Shown in pieces: positions 11,286 to 20,279 of a stretch of 64,000 bases of DNA. The notes below the pieces were generated by a model. It made no database searches and was not told the DNA's origin. It saw only the letters and a list, made by a program, of their open reading frames with translations. Both the position numbers and the translations under genes were made by a program. Numbering within the stretch: position 1 is the first letter of the stretch; each line of letters starts with the position of its first letter. The stretch comes from Heterocephalus glaber (taxonomy: Eukaryota > Chordata > Mammalia > Rodentia > Bathyergidae): positions 12,303,137 through 12,367,136 of the forward strand of contig NW_004624734.1 in assembly GCF_000247695.1 (NCBI RefSeq). Direction: 5' to 3'.

Positions 11286-11752
11286 TTCTACTTCACCAGG
11301 TACATTATCGTATTTGCAGTTCAAAAGCCTGTGTTCCTTCATGACCGCTAGCCCATGGCCTTCTCAATTCCCACTGTCCTGATGATCACCAGTCCATACA
11401 CAGACCTGCTCCTTCCTCCCTCCACATCTACAGACAGCACCAAGAAGTGGTTTGTGGGGGGAGGATTCAGTCCCCCGAATCTTCCATCAAGACTAGTTCA
11501 AATATAATTTAGTAAAAAAAAAATAATAATTCTGTATTTGCTAAGCAAAACACAGCTGACTCAAGGTAAGTATCAAAGCAACACCTCCTAATCAGTCCGT
11601 CCACCCCAAACCTCCCCTAGCAGACATTCTAGCCCTGTCTGCTGAGCTGTGGGAGGTGGCATAAAGAGGGATTTGTAGAACACTCCTTAGAGTCCAGCAG
11701 AGACAGGGCTGGGGGTGGGACCCATGGGGGCACCACTCCTCCTCCTCCTCCT
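11286..11752. other. Intronic sequence ending in a (CCT)n tract
   Basis: No recognised element until a CTCCTCCTCCTCCTCCT tract at about 11737-11752, where the assembly gap begins. Confidence 0.5.
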
Positions 11753-11971
11753 NNNNNNNNNNNNNNNNNNNNNNNNNNNNNNNNNNNNNNNNNNNNNNNN
11801 NNNNNNNNNNNNNNNNNNNNNNNNNNNNNNNNNNNNNNNNNNNNNNNNNNNNNNNNNNNNNNNNNNNNNNNNNNNNNNNNNNNNNNNNNNNNNNNNNNNN
11901 NNNNNNNNNNNNNNNNNNNNNNNNNNNNNNNNNNNNNNNNNNNNNNNNNNNNNNNNNNNNNNNNNNNNNNN
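11753..11971. other. Assembly gap, 219 N
   Basis: A run of N directly after a (CCT)n tract. The missing sequence is probably an expanded purine/pyrimidine microsatellite. Open frames spanning the gap are artefacts. Confidence 0.99.
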
Positions 11972-13145
11972 TCCGGGCTTCTCATCATTGCTGAGACTAC
12001 TCCGAGATTGTCTTGCCAGATACACAGGTACCATGCGCTACCATCATGGCCCACTGTTGGGCACGGACACCAGGTTGGGCTGGGGGGTGTGAGGGGGGTC
12101 ACCGAGTACAGAGCACTTCAGATAAAGCCCACCTGTCCCCAGTCACGCCAGTCCTCTCTGTCTGAAGCCAGGAGTACCTAGGTTAACTTTGGGAAGTCTT
12201 CCCTGACTGGGGATGGCCCTTCCTACCTGCTGCACCCTCCTCAGCACATCGGCAGATCATGTACAGAACACAGATGCGTGGGAACCTCACAGAGGTTCTC
12301 CTTGTCACCCACCTCACTGCCAAGCCCTACTCAAGAGCACAGGGGCCTCAGCTACAGAGCTCCTAGCACATGCCCTGTGCTGCTGCTGCAGCAGCAAGCC
12401 TTTTCTCTGCTCCTCATGCTCTGCAAGCCACTTCCTTTCTCTCTGTATAAACTTCCATCCCATCACCACCCTGGACTTCATCCTCCTTAGCATTACTACC
12501 GCATGTCCCCAACCCCTAATCACTAGATTATGCTTCAAGGGTGAACAGTCTTCAGGGATGTAGTGCAAACACACACACACACCCCATCATTTCCCTCCTG
12601 GAGAATAAAGTCATAACTGAAAGTAACCAGGATGGATCCTTGCTCAAAATTCTCAATGGCTTCCATTGCCTCCTGATATGTTCTAGCCCCTTAGTATGGC
12701 AGTAAAGGTCCCGATCATGTAGACAGCAGACCTTCCCAGCTTTACCTCCTTTCACTGCTCCAAGAAGATCAGTTAGCCCATGGCCCTGCGTGCAATTCTC
12801 CCTTAACCCAGAGCGCACATCAGCTTTGGGCCCCAAACCCAAATCACACGAAACGCTTACCTTGTTCAGCCCAAAGGTCGCTTGTTCCCTGGTTCTTTCC
12901 AGTAGGAAACATTTTTCCACCCTTCACAGCCTCATTCACACTTTTGCCTCCTTTCCATCTGGAATTCTGTCTGAGTTTCTCTAAGTATGAAGTCAGGGAC
13001 AGAGTTTCCTTAAACTGGGGTTTTCCCTCTGACCAATGACCATGCACAGTCTTTAATAAACGTCCATGGGTTCCTGTTATCGCAAGCCTTCTCCCTAGAA
13101 TTCATGAACTCAGCCCTGTCTCCATAACCAGACCGAAAATCCCTA
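11972..13145. other. Intronic sequence with old, diverged repeat remnants
   Basis: 12590-13010 resembles an ancient mammalian interspersed repeat (CTTGCTCAAAATTCTCAATG, GTAAAGGTCCCGATCATGTA). 12160-12250 is L2-like. No exon is supported; the several 100-codon frames overlap one another on both strands. Confidence 0.4.
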
Positions 13146-13303
13146 GAGCAGAGCTTCTCCAATTTAAGGATCACTTAGATCTCCTGGGAGTGGGGAAAAA
13201 CGAGCCGCCGACTCAGGAGGTCTGGGGAGGGGCTTCCTTACACTGCTATCTAAGGAGCTCACAGGTGCCGCAGTCCATAGTTCACGGGTAGAGTAGCAGG
13301 AAG
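13146..13303 (+). mobile_element. MER5-type hAT fossil
   Basis: AGAGCTTCTCCAATTTAAGG, GGATCACTTAGATCTCCTGG and GACTCAGGAGGTCTGGGGAG are MER5-like landmarks in order. It ends about 130 bp from the KCNK13 exon 1 donor. Confidence 0.65.
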
Positions 13304-13433
13304 GCACTAACACCTGTTGATCAGGTAGCAGACAGCTCACCTGATGGAACGGGCAGGGCGCCCCGTGGATGAACCGAGGCTAAGAGGCTCGCTCCTGCCC
13401 AGCCGGGAAAGTGGAGGCCTCCGGTTCACTTAC

Positions 13434-13767
13434 CTATGGTGGACACCACGGTGCCCACGAAGTAGAACGCGCCAGTGAAGTCCCAGCGCGGGCGGACGTT
13501 GTCCATGCGGATGCCGGCCCTGGTAGCTTCCTCATAGTGGCGGAGGAAGCCGCGCAGCTCCTCGCGGCTGAGGTTGTGGCTGCGACTGAAGTTGGCCAGG
13601 CGCTCCTCCCAGCGCTGCTTGGCCTGGCGCTCGTGCGCCAGCTCCAGCGCCGAGAAGACTGCGGCGCCGCCCAGGAGGTAGAGCAGGATGAGCGCGGCGA
13701 GGAGCAGGAAGCGCGCGTTGTCCTCGTTCAGGTGGCCCGGGGTGCAACTGCAACCCCGGCCGGCCAT
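13434..13767 (-). CDS. KCNK13: KCNK13 (THIK-1) coding exon 1, partial gene
   Basis: This encodes residues 1-111 and the first base of codon 112 of the two-pore-domain K+ channel THIK-1, a plasma-membrane background K+ channel inhibited by halothane and prominent in microglia. The start MAGRGCSC was chosen because MAGRG and then GHLNEDNARFLLLAAL align with the human protein as I remember it; the frame stays open upstream. TM1 spans about residues 18-40. The extracellular cap follows (42-90) with glycosylation sequons N59-F-S and N65-L-S. The first pore helix leads to the filter T110-I111-G112. The intron splits the Gly112 codon after its first base (GTAAGT donor). The cap contains no cysteine; the only cysteines are C6 and C8. 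The second pore domain and C-terminus lie outside. It is distinguished from the paralogue KCNK12 by the ALELAHERQAKQRWEERLAN stretch. Confidence 0.96.
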
Positions 13768-13959
13768 GACCTGGCCCCGGGGCCAGATCCCCGCGGGACG
13801 GCAGTGGGCGCTGGGGGACTCGCGCCCACGCCCGGGGAGGGCGCTCAGCCGGCTCCCGGACGCCCCACGGCCGGCTCTCCCATGCCCGCCGCCCTCTCCC
13901 CAGGCCGCTAGGATCCCTGGGCTGCCGCCTCCTCTTCTCTTGAGGCACCAGATCTCCAC
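13768..13959 (-). other. KCNK13: In-frame open extension upstream of the KCNK13 ATG (probably 5'UTR)
   Basis: The KCNK13 reading frame remains open for 64 further codons upstream, with in-frame ATGs at 13959 and nearby. The peptide is Gly/Arg/Pro/Ser-rich, as expected from CpG-island DNA. Known THIK-1 proteins start at MAGRG, so this is best read as 5'UTR. Confidence 0.6.
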
Positions 13960-14106
13960 GTCCTCCTAGACTCTTGGTTTCGTATCCGCTTTGTCGCCGC
14001 CTCCCGCTCCGGAGTTCTCCCTAGCGCCGAAGATGCGAGCGTCCGGGCGCAGAGTCGCTTTTGCTCCGCACGCGGGTGCGCGCGCTGGGTTTCCAGCCTG
14101 GCTCAG

Positions 14107-14126
14107 ATTGGGGAGGGGGCGTGGCG
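14107..14126 (-). promoter_or_regulatory. Candidate GC box plus CCAAT box
   Basis: On the minus strand the sequence reads CGCCACGCCCCCTCCCC immediately followed by CCAAT. This is a plausible Sp/KLF and NF-Y site pair at about -340 from the KCNK13 ATG. Function is inferred from sequence only. Confidence 0.45.
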
Positions 14127-14795
14127 CGTCTTCACTGCAAACTCGGCCGACTTAACTTCCCGGGGGAGGGATCCCCAGAAGTCGGCGGGTAAGCGGAGCC
14201 CAGTGGCTTCGGTCTCTTTGACCGTCGCTTTCTTAAACCGCGATGGCTAGGACGCGGGGGTGTTTGCTGGCTAAGGAGCTGCCTCCCCGGTGGTGCGTCC
14301 TAGTGGCAGCGTCGCCCCGATCCTTCGGCCTCCGGAGCTCAGAAGCACGAGCGGTCCGGAGCCGGCGCACCGACCGACAGAAAGCGCAGACCTGCGTTGC
14401 GAGCTCCGACCTTCTGCCCAGCGCCCACGCTTCGCGGCATACGGCAGGCAGACCGGCTGGGGAGAGACCAGAAAGGGAGGATGGTACAGGGGAGCGAGGG
14501 AAGTTAGGAGCAGCTCCCTGGGCGCCCTCCCTCCCCTTGCCAGGGCCAGCGCGTCCTTGGCCTCGGAGTCCTGCGCCGGAGCGTCCCCTGCCTCCAAGGG
14601 TCGGCTCTGCCACCCAAGCTCCAGAGAGGAGCAGCCAAGGACAGAGCCCCGTGACCGCGACCCCTGAGGGCTCCATCGCTTCCACCGAGCGGCTCCTTAG
14701 TGTTTTTGCGCGGCAGGGGCTGGGCGCAGAGTGCACCCCCTACCCCGCGCAGACCACCCGCAGCAAGACCTGCGGTAAACCCGGGGCGCCCTCCC

Positions 14796-14830
14796 AGGGA
14801 CCCCACCTCGCCAGGGACCCCACCTCGCCC
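14796..14830. repeat. 17-bp tandem duplication in the CpG island
   Basis: AGGGACCCCACCTCGCC occurs twice in direct succession. Confidence 0.85.
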
Positions 14831-15284
14831 GGGCCCCCGCTCCGGCACCGCGACTGGGCCCAGGTCTCACCTCGCGGGGACCACCCCTCTGTGCCCTGGC
14901 AGGAATATCCCTGAGCTCCCTCCTCTCGAGGCCCGGCCCGGCCCTGCCCTGCGAGTGGGGCGGAAAGTGGAGGTCTTCGCTCTCCGACGCTGCAACAGGT
15001 GGAACCGCGCTGCTGCCGGCCGCAACTCCACCCAGTCGCCCGCTTCCCGGGCGCTCGGCTGCCTCCTCTCTTGGTGTCCCCAGCAGACGCCCAGCGCGGG
15101 ACAGGCCAACCTCGGGCGGCGGTGCTCCCACCCGAGTGCGCACATCCCGAGGGTGGGTGCTGAGGAGGCGGGTCGGAAGCCTAGCCGGCCTGCGTGGGCC
15201 CCTGAGGAGCCAGGAGAGGGCGCTCTGTCCCCTTTGGACACATCTCGCCCCCACAGTATAAGCAGCCGTGTGAGCCCCGTGTGA

Positions 15285-15586
15285 GGGAGATGAAAACGGA
15301 TGAGCAAATGAATGGATTCATGGGCATCTGAGAGCTAAGCGCAATTTCCAGAGATCCCGAGAGAGTGGTCCCAGGAGAACCCCCCACCCCCCGCTGACAC
15401 TCAGGAACAGAGATAGAAGGGTTCGCAGTCCCGTTTAGTAAATCAAGTGATTTTGATGAAACATCTCTGGCGAGTTTTTCATCAGAAGCTCAGATACCGC
15501 GAGTATTCCTCTCGCTCTGTCACTCACAGATGTCCCTCGTTTACCTAGTCTATCAGAGGCAAGAATTTTAGGGTAATAGTGACCAT
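15285..15586. other. Intergenic sequence between CpG island and LTR copy B
   Basis: No recognised element; composition drops to ordinary GC. Confidence 0.5.
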
Positions 15587-15591
15587 AGGAG

Positions 15592-16331
15592 TGTTGTAGT
15601 CAGGGTTTGCAAGGGAATAGATTTAATACAGGACACATAATTTATAATATGTTATAGTATTCATCCAAAAAGTCAAATGCAGAGGAATGCAAGAGATCTG
15701 TCCACACGCTGTGAACCTGAAGAACCCATGGCAATGTCCTGAACAAGTCCAGCTGAAGGCCTAGAGCCCAAGGCAGTGTCCTCTATGAGTGCACCCAGAG
15801 GCGTAGAGGCCAAGGCAATGTCTCATGCAAGTCCGTATCGAGGATCTGCACTGGGCAGGCCCAAAGGCCAGTGGTGGAAGCCAGAAAGCCCGCGCAGGTG
15901 GGGTGAAGGGTCTGTGCCACCAGGCTGAGGGATCTGCACTGGAGCCAGGAAGCAACGATCAAGGGGGAGACCAGAGCTCCCCGGATGAGAACAGCAGCCA
16001 TCCCCAGCGACAGCGAGGACCTGAGCTCCTCTGGCAAAGAGAACAGCAGAGTTTGTATCAGAAAAACCAGCCGTGGCAAATCTTCATAGCATATGATCTT
16101 CCCCTCCAGTTCTGTCTCTCTCTCGCTCTCTCTCTCTCTTTGGTACCGGGATCGAACTCTGGACCTTGCGCTTGCTAGACAGGGTGGTGGAAGCACTGAG
16201 GTAAATCCCCAGCCCTCCAGGTCTCTTTTTATGCCATTGGCAACAATCCTCAGGAGGGCCTTCCACACCCAGAACCAAGCTGACTCAGTTCAGCTGGGTG
16301 TTCCAAGTTGACCATTAGCTAATCCACCACA
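15592..16331 (-). mobile_element. LTR-like repeat family, copy B (interrupted by an ID SINE)
   Basis: On plus it runs from TGTTGTAGTCAGGG to AATCCACCACA, the reverse of copy A. The TATA-like signal is about 16222-16232 and the ATTAAA signal about 15622-15627, both on minus. An internal array of about 40-bp units (CCAAGGCARTGTCY...) lies at 15720-15840. The flanks AGGAG and AGGGA are only an imperfect 5-bp duplication. An ID SINE lies inside it at 16114-16212. Confidence 0.75.
16102..16221 (-). mobile_element. ID-type SINE nested in LTR copy B
   Basis: The element is 16114-16212 with CCCTCCAG repeated on both sides (16102-16109 and 16213-16220). On plus it reads GGTACCGGGATCGAACTC through AGGTAAATCCCCAG, preceded by a (TC)n tail. 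It shows the LTR is older than this SINE. Confidence 0.85.
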
Positions 16332-16339
16332 AGGGAAAT

Positions 16340-16550
16340 GTCTGTATACCCAGGGTCAGTAATGCAATTATTTTGTCATATTTTATTATGAAAAAATTCA
16401 AACATATCAAAAAGTTAGACAAATTTTACAGTGACACCTGAATACCCACCACCTTGACTCTACAATTAACACTGCACTGTTCTGTACTTAATATCTATCT
16501 GTCCCTTTTTTCATCCATCAACACATGCATTTCAACAAGTTGTAGACATC
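16340..16550 (-). mobile_element. L1 (L1M/HAL1-like) 3'UTR, part 1
   Basis: On plus, TTTTATTATGAAAAAATTCA, AATACCCACCACCTTGACTC and ATTTCAACAAGTTGTAGACA resemble the antisense of old mammalian L1 3' ends. It is the first piece of a minus-strand L1 continued at 16920 and 18652. Confidence 0.6.
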
Positions 16551-16918
16551 TGTCCCGGCTACTCTGGGGGTTCAGGCAGTAGCCTCCCCGCCCCCTCCAA
16601 ATTGGAGATTGAACCTAAAACCAGCACATGGAGCTACATCCCCAGATCTTTGCTTTTTTAAAATTTTGAGACAGAGTCACACTAAGAGTTAAAATACCCA
16701 TGCTGGGCTTGAATTTGCTTTCATCCTGCCTCAGCCTCCTAGAGAGCTGGATTACGAGTGTGTGCCTTCAAAACTGGACTACAAATTTGAAGGCGGCCTG
16801 GGCAGTTTAGCAAGGCCTTGTCTCAGAATTTAGAAAGGGGATGTAGCTCAATGGTAGAGTTCTTGCCAAGCATGTATGAAACCCTGGTTCCAACCTGCAG
16901 TTCAGAAACAAACAAAAA
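16551..16918 (+). mobile_element. B1-ID dimer interrupted by another B1-ID dimer
   Basis: The outer plus-strand element occupies 16551-16582 and 16768-16918 (B1 end GGCGGCCTGGGCAGTTTAGC, ID part GGGATGTAGCTCAATGGTAG). A minus-strand B1-ID copy lies between, at about 16583-16767 (GAGCTACATCCCCAG then TTTTGAGACAGAGTCACACT). The exact inner boundaries are approximate. Confidence 0.7.
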
Positions 16919-16919
16919 A

Positions 16920-18014
16920 TAAATTTGTAGATACTGACACTTTCACTCCCATCCCCAGTACTTCTAACATTATCTAAAGTTCACTATTTATGGATTTTTT
17001 CTTTTTCAGTAAAATCATTACATTATTGCATATAATGAAATGCACACATTTTCAGTATACCTACCATTAGCTCAGTTCTGATAAATGTGTACATCTTGGA
17101 AGCCAAACACTAATTTAGCCAACTTACCAACCAAATACCACTAACAGATCAGAATTTCTGCAAGTCTCTTCCCAGTAAATCCCCACCCATGTACCCCCAG
17201 AAGAAATCACTGTTACGAGTTTTTCTCTCAAATACTTTTCCCTTTATAGAATTCAGTTTTGCCTGTTTTAAGTCTCCAAAATAATGACAGAAACATGCAA
17301 TCTTCTTTGTGTAAAGCATTGCTTTTGAAGTTTATGCTATATGTCTTAGTAATTTGTTTTTATTGCTAATTTTTCATTGGATATGCCATCGTTTTATTCA
17401 CTGTCCTACTGATAGAAACTAATGAGTGTTAGAAATTTTGGTTATCATAAATAAAATGGTTAGGAACATTCTTGTACAATTGTGGATGTGTTTCTTATCT
17501 CTTGGATAAATACCTGCAAGTGGAATTGCTGGCTCATAGGATAGGTATGTACTTAGTTTCTGAAGAAACTGCCTGACATTTTTTTAGAATATCTGGACTA
17601 AGCATTAATGTATAATAGTTCCAGTTTCTGTAACCCTCTGTATCACTCATTTTAATGCTAAATAGTGTATTTTGGTGAATATATAGATTATCTCATTGTG
17701 GTTTTAATTTGCATTTCCCTGATATGCTTATTGGCCATTTGTATATCTTTCTAATATTTCTGTTGAAATATTTTACTCATTTAAAAATCTGGTGTCTATT
17801 ACTGAGTTTTGAGGATTCTTTATGTGTCTAGGATACTACTTCTTCAGAAATATATCTTAAAATGACTTTCTACCTCTGGCTTGACTATTTTCTTAAATCT
17901 ATTTCCTGACAGAAGTTTTTAATTTTGGTGAAGGCCAATATATTAATCTTCCATGTTTGGTGGCCTTTGTATACTAAGAAATCGTTACCTCCCTCCCCAT
18001 ACTTCCTTACTTCT
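16920..18014 (-). mobile_element. L1 3'UTR and ORF2 3' end, part 2
   Basis: The plus strand reads as the antisense of L1: TACCTGCAAGTGGAATTGCT (17510), TCTCATTGTGGTTTTAATTT (17692), GCTTATTGGCCATTTGTATA (17727), AAGTTTTTAATTTTGGTGAA (17913). Many stops and indels are present, so no ORF2 product is possible. It is continued beyond LTR copy C. Confidence 0.85.
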
Positions 18015-18656
18015 GTCCTTAGTGTAGTCAGGGTTTTCAAGGGAAATAGATTTAATACAGGACACACAGTTTATAGGATTATTTTTTAATAGTCACCCAA
18101 AAAGTCAAATGCAGAGGAGTGTAAGAGATCTAACTGCACACTAGAGACCCAAAGAATCCAGCCAACGTCCTGGATTCCACGGCAGTGTCCCACACAAATC
18201 CAGCTGAGGGCCTAGAGTCCAAGGCAATGTCCCACACAAGTCCATCCAGTGGCCTAGAGCCCATTGCAATGTCTCATGCTTGTCTGTATTGAGGATCTGC
18301 ACCGGGAAGGCCCAAAGGCCAGTGGTGGAAGCCAGAAAACCTGTGCCACCAGGCTGAGGGATCTGCACTGGAGCAAGGAAGTGATGATCACAGTGAAGAT
18401 CAGAGCTGCCCTGACAAGAACAGCAACCCTTCCCAGTGACAGGCCCCAAACGCCTCCTCCGATGAGAACAGCCAAATTCACATTAGGAAAACCAACTGCA
18501 GCAAGCTTCTCCTAGAAAATCAACAGCCCACGATCTTCCCCTCCAGCTCTCTTTTTATGCCACTGGCAACAATCCTCAGCTGGGTCTTCAATGCCCAGAC
18601 CACATTGATTCAGTTCAGCTGGGTGTTCCAAGTTGACCATAATCCACCACAGTCCT
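18015..18656 (-). mobile_element. LTR-like repeat family, copy C, inserted in L1
   Basis: The element is 18020-18651 (632 bp), flanked by the exact 5-bp repeat GTCCT (18015-18019 and 18652-18656) and sitting inside the minus-strand L1, whose sequence resumes on the other side. It carries the conserved TATA-like box (TCTTTTTATGCC on plus, about 18549) and ATTAAA (plus TTTAAT at 18051-18056). An array of about 40-bp units lies at 18165-18280. No coding frame. Confidence 0.8.
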
Positions 18657-19590
18657 CTTCCTCCCAGATTTCATATTTGGGTCTTTGGTCCATTTTAAAG
18701 TTTGTTTCTGTATGGTGTGAGAACAGAGTTGAGGTTCATTTTCTCCATGTGGATATCCCGTTATTCCAGTGCTATTCATTGAAAAGATAAATAGGAATGG
18801 ATTTATTTCAGGAATCTATATTTTGTTCATTAATTCTCCGCTCTTATGCTAGTACCATAGTATTTCATTCCTTGCAGCTTTATACTAGGTCTTGAATTCA
18901 GGAGGGCAGTCCTCCAACTTTGTTATTCTTTTTCAAGATTTCTTTGGATATAAAATCTTTGTTTCCGTAAAAAAAACCCTATAGAATTGGTTTGTTAATT
19001 TCATCAGAAGGCTTGTGTGATCTTGATTAGGATTATGTTACATCTATTTTGGGGGAATACTGACATTTTGACAATTCACAAATGAGATTTATCTGTCCAT
19101 ATGTTTAAGTCCCACAAACAAGCTTTTGCACAAAGATCTTGCATATCATTTATAAATCCATTCTAAAGTATTGTTACTTTGATCTTATTGTAAATGGAAC
19201 TTAAAAAGTTTTTCATTCGTTTGCTATAGTGTATAAACATACAAATGAGTTTTGCAAATTAACTTGAATCCTGAAACTTTGGTAAATTTACTCATTAGTT
19301 GGAGTTGTTTTGTCATTTAAGTTTCTATGTAAATAACCATGGCATTGGAAATAGAGCTTTTGCTTCTTCCTTCTCAATCTCTTTTTTGTTCTTGTCTTAT
19401 TGCAATGTCCAGGACCTGAGTACATTATTGAATAAAGAGGTAGAGGCAGATCTCCTTGCTTTAAGATTGTGTGTGTGACTTCAGTTTATCATTGTTACAT
19501 ATGCTGCTAGCTGTGGGTTTTTCACAGAAACCCTTTATCAGGTTGTCCTTTAATTTTTACTTTTAGTTTTCTGAAGTTTTTTTTCCCTTT
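18657..19590 (-). mobile_element. L1 ORF2 3' region, part 3
   Basis: Antisense L1 landmarks on plus in the expected order: GTGGATATCCCGTTATTCCA, GCTAGTACCATAGTATTTCA, TCCTCCAACTTTGTTATTCT, GCAATGTCCAGGACCTGAGT. The exact right end is unclear. Confidence 0.85.
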
Positions 19591-20127
19591 AAATAAAGCA
19601 CGGACGTCTAGGCATGAGATTATACCTGTACCTGAGATTATAGGCATTCTTTTTCTTGACGTTTGCACATCTTTTTTAATTCATGTATTTTAACATATCT
19701 TTATGTATTGAAGTGAATTGTGTGTGTGTGTGTGTGTATGAGCAGATACAAGTGGGTCCTTTTTGGGGGGAGGGTAAGTTACTTCTGATAATTTCCACAT
19801 TTTAATTGGATGACCAAACAAAACTCATTCAATGTAACTATTTTATATCTGTACTGTTTGGTAGGGTACTGTAATATGGTACCAACATCTGAGCACTTGA
19901 AATGTGCTAGTATAACTAAGGGACTGAACTTTTACTTTTATTTAATGTTCAGTTCAGTTTTTAGCCCTAACTATGAAAACATAATTCAATGGTCAGCCCA
20001 AGATCTAAGTAGAGTTTCGGTAAGATACAGACCTTGGGAAGCCTCTCTCTGGCTCTCTCTTCTCTGTCATTTCCCTTTTACTCCCAAGAGGCTTGGTTGC
20101 TCTCAACTGTCCATTCTGGGAACATTC
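19591..20127. other. Intergenic sequence with (TG)n and a diverged repeat
   Basis: A (GT)n tract is at 19719-19738. 19870-19970 resembles an old dispersed repeat (CACTTGAAATGTGCTAGTAT, AACTAAGGGACTGAACTTTT) that I cannot name securely. The 147-aa open frame here has no recognised homology. Confidence 0.4.
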
Positions 20128-20190
20128 CCGAACTCGGGACCTTGCACTTGTGAGGCAGGTGGCGGAACCACTGAGCTAAATCTCCGGCCC
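20128..20190 (-). mobile_element. ID-type SINE, truncated
   Basis: On plus, CCCGAACTCGGGACCTTGCA through CCACTGAGCTAAATCTCCGG. The GGTACC end and tail are missing, so about three quarters of the unit is present. Confidence 0.8.
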
Positions 20191-20279
20191 ATTCTGATTC
20201 TTCAGGCCAGTGAAACTGTAGATTTTCCACTGGAGATTTGCTGTTCTGCATGACTTGACCTTAGGCTAAAAGTAGTAGG

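Larger units (their letters stand above)
1..13433 (-). other. KCNK13: KCNK13 intron 1 (5' part; runs off the left edge)
   Basis: Everything left of the exon 1 donor is intron 1 of KCNK13 read on the minus strand. The donor reads GTAAGT from 13433 down. No second KCNK13 exon (second pore domain, C-terminal tail) is visible, which fits the two-exon structure with a very long first intron known for this gene. The interval holds SINEs, LTR fragments, old hAT pieces and an assembly gap, listed separately. Confidence 0.85.
13380..15284 (-). promoter_or_regulatory. KCNK13: CpG island with the KCNK13 promoter and 5'UTR
   Basis: GC content and CpG frequency rise sharply at about 13.38 kb and fall again at about 15.28 kb, unlike the AT-rich surroundings. 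The island covers coding exon 1 and extends about 1.5 kb upstream of the ATG at 13767. On the minus strand, a GC box followed by a CCAAT box lies at 14107-14126, about 340 bp upstream of the ATG; I see no TATA box there. Another GC box (GTGGGGCGG) is at about 14955. The long open frames on both strands here (up to 223 codons) are expected from GC-rich sequence. Confidence 0.8.

Noticed and set aside
11629..12102. Open frames of 115-157 codons crossing 11.7-12.0 kb
   Set aside because: They run through 219 N, so the translation is undefined.
12376..12395. CTG/CAG palindromic cluster as a triplet-repeat expansion
   Set aside because: Only a few units are present (TGCTGCTGCTGCAGCAGCA). This is an ordinary short palindrome.
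14233..15307. Long open frames (up to 223 codons) on both strands upstream of KCNK13
   Set aside because: They overlap in several frames on both strands within a CpG island, where stop codons are rare. Peptides are Arg/Pro/Gly/Ala-rich with no recognised domain.
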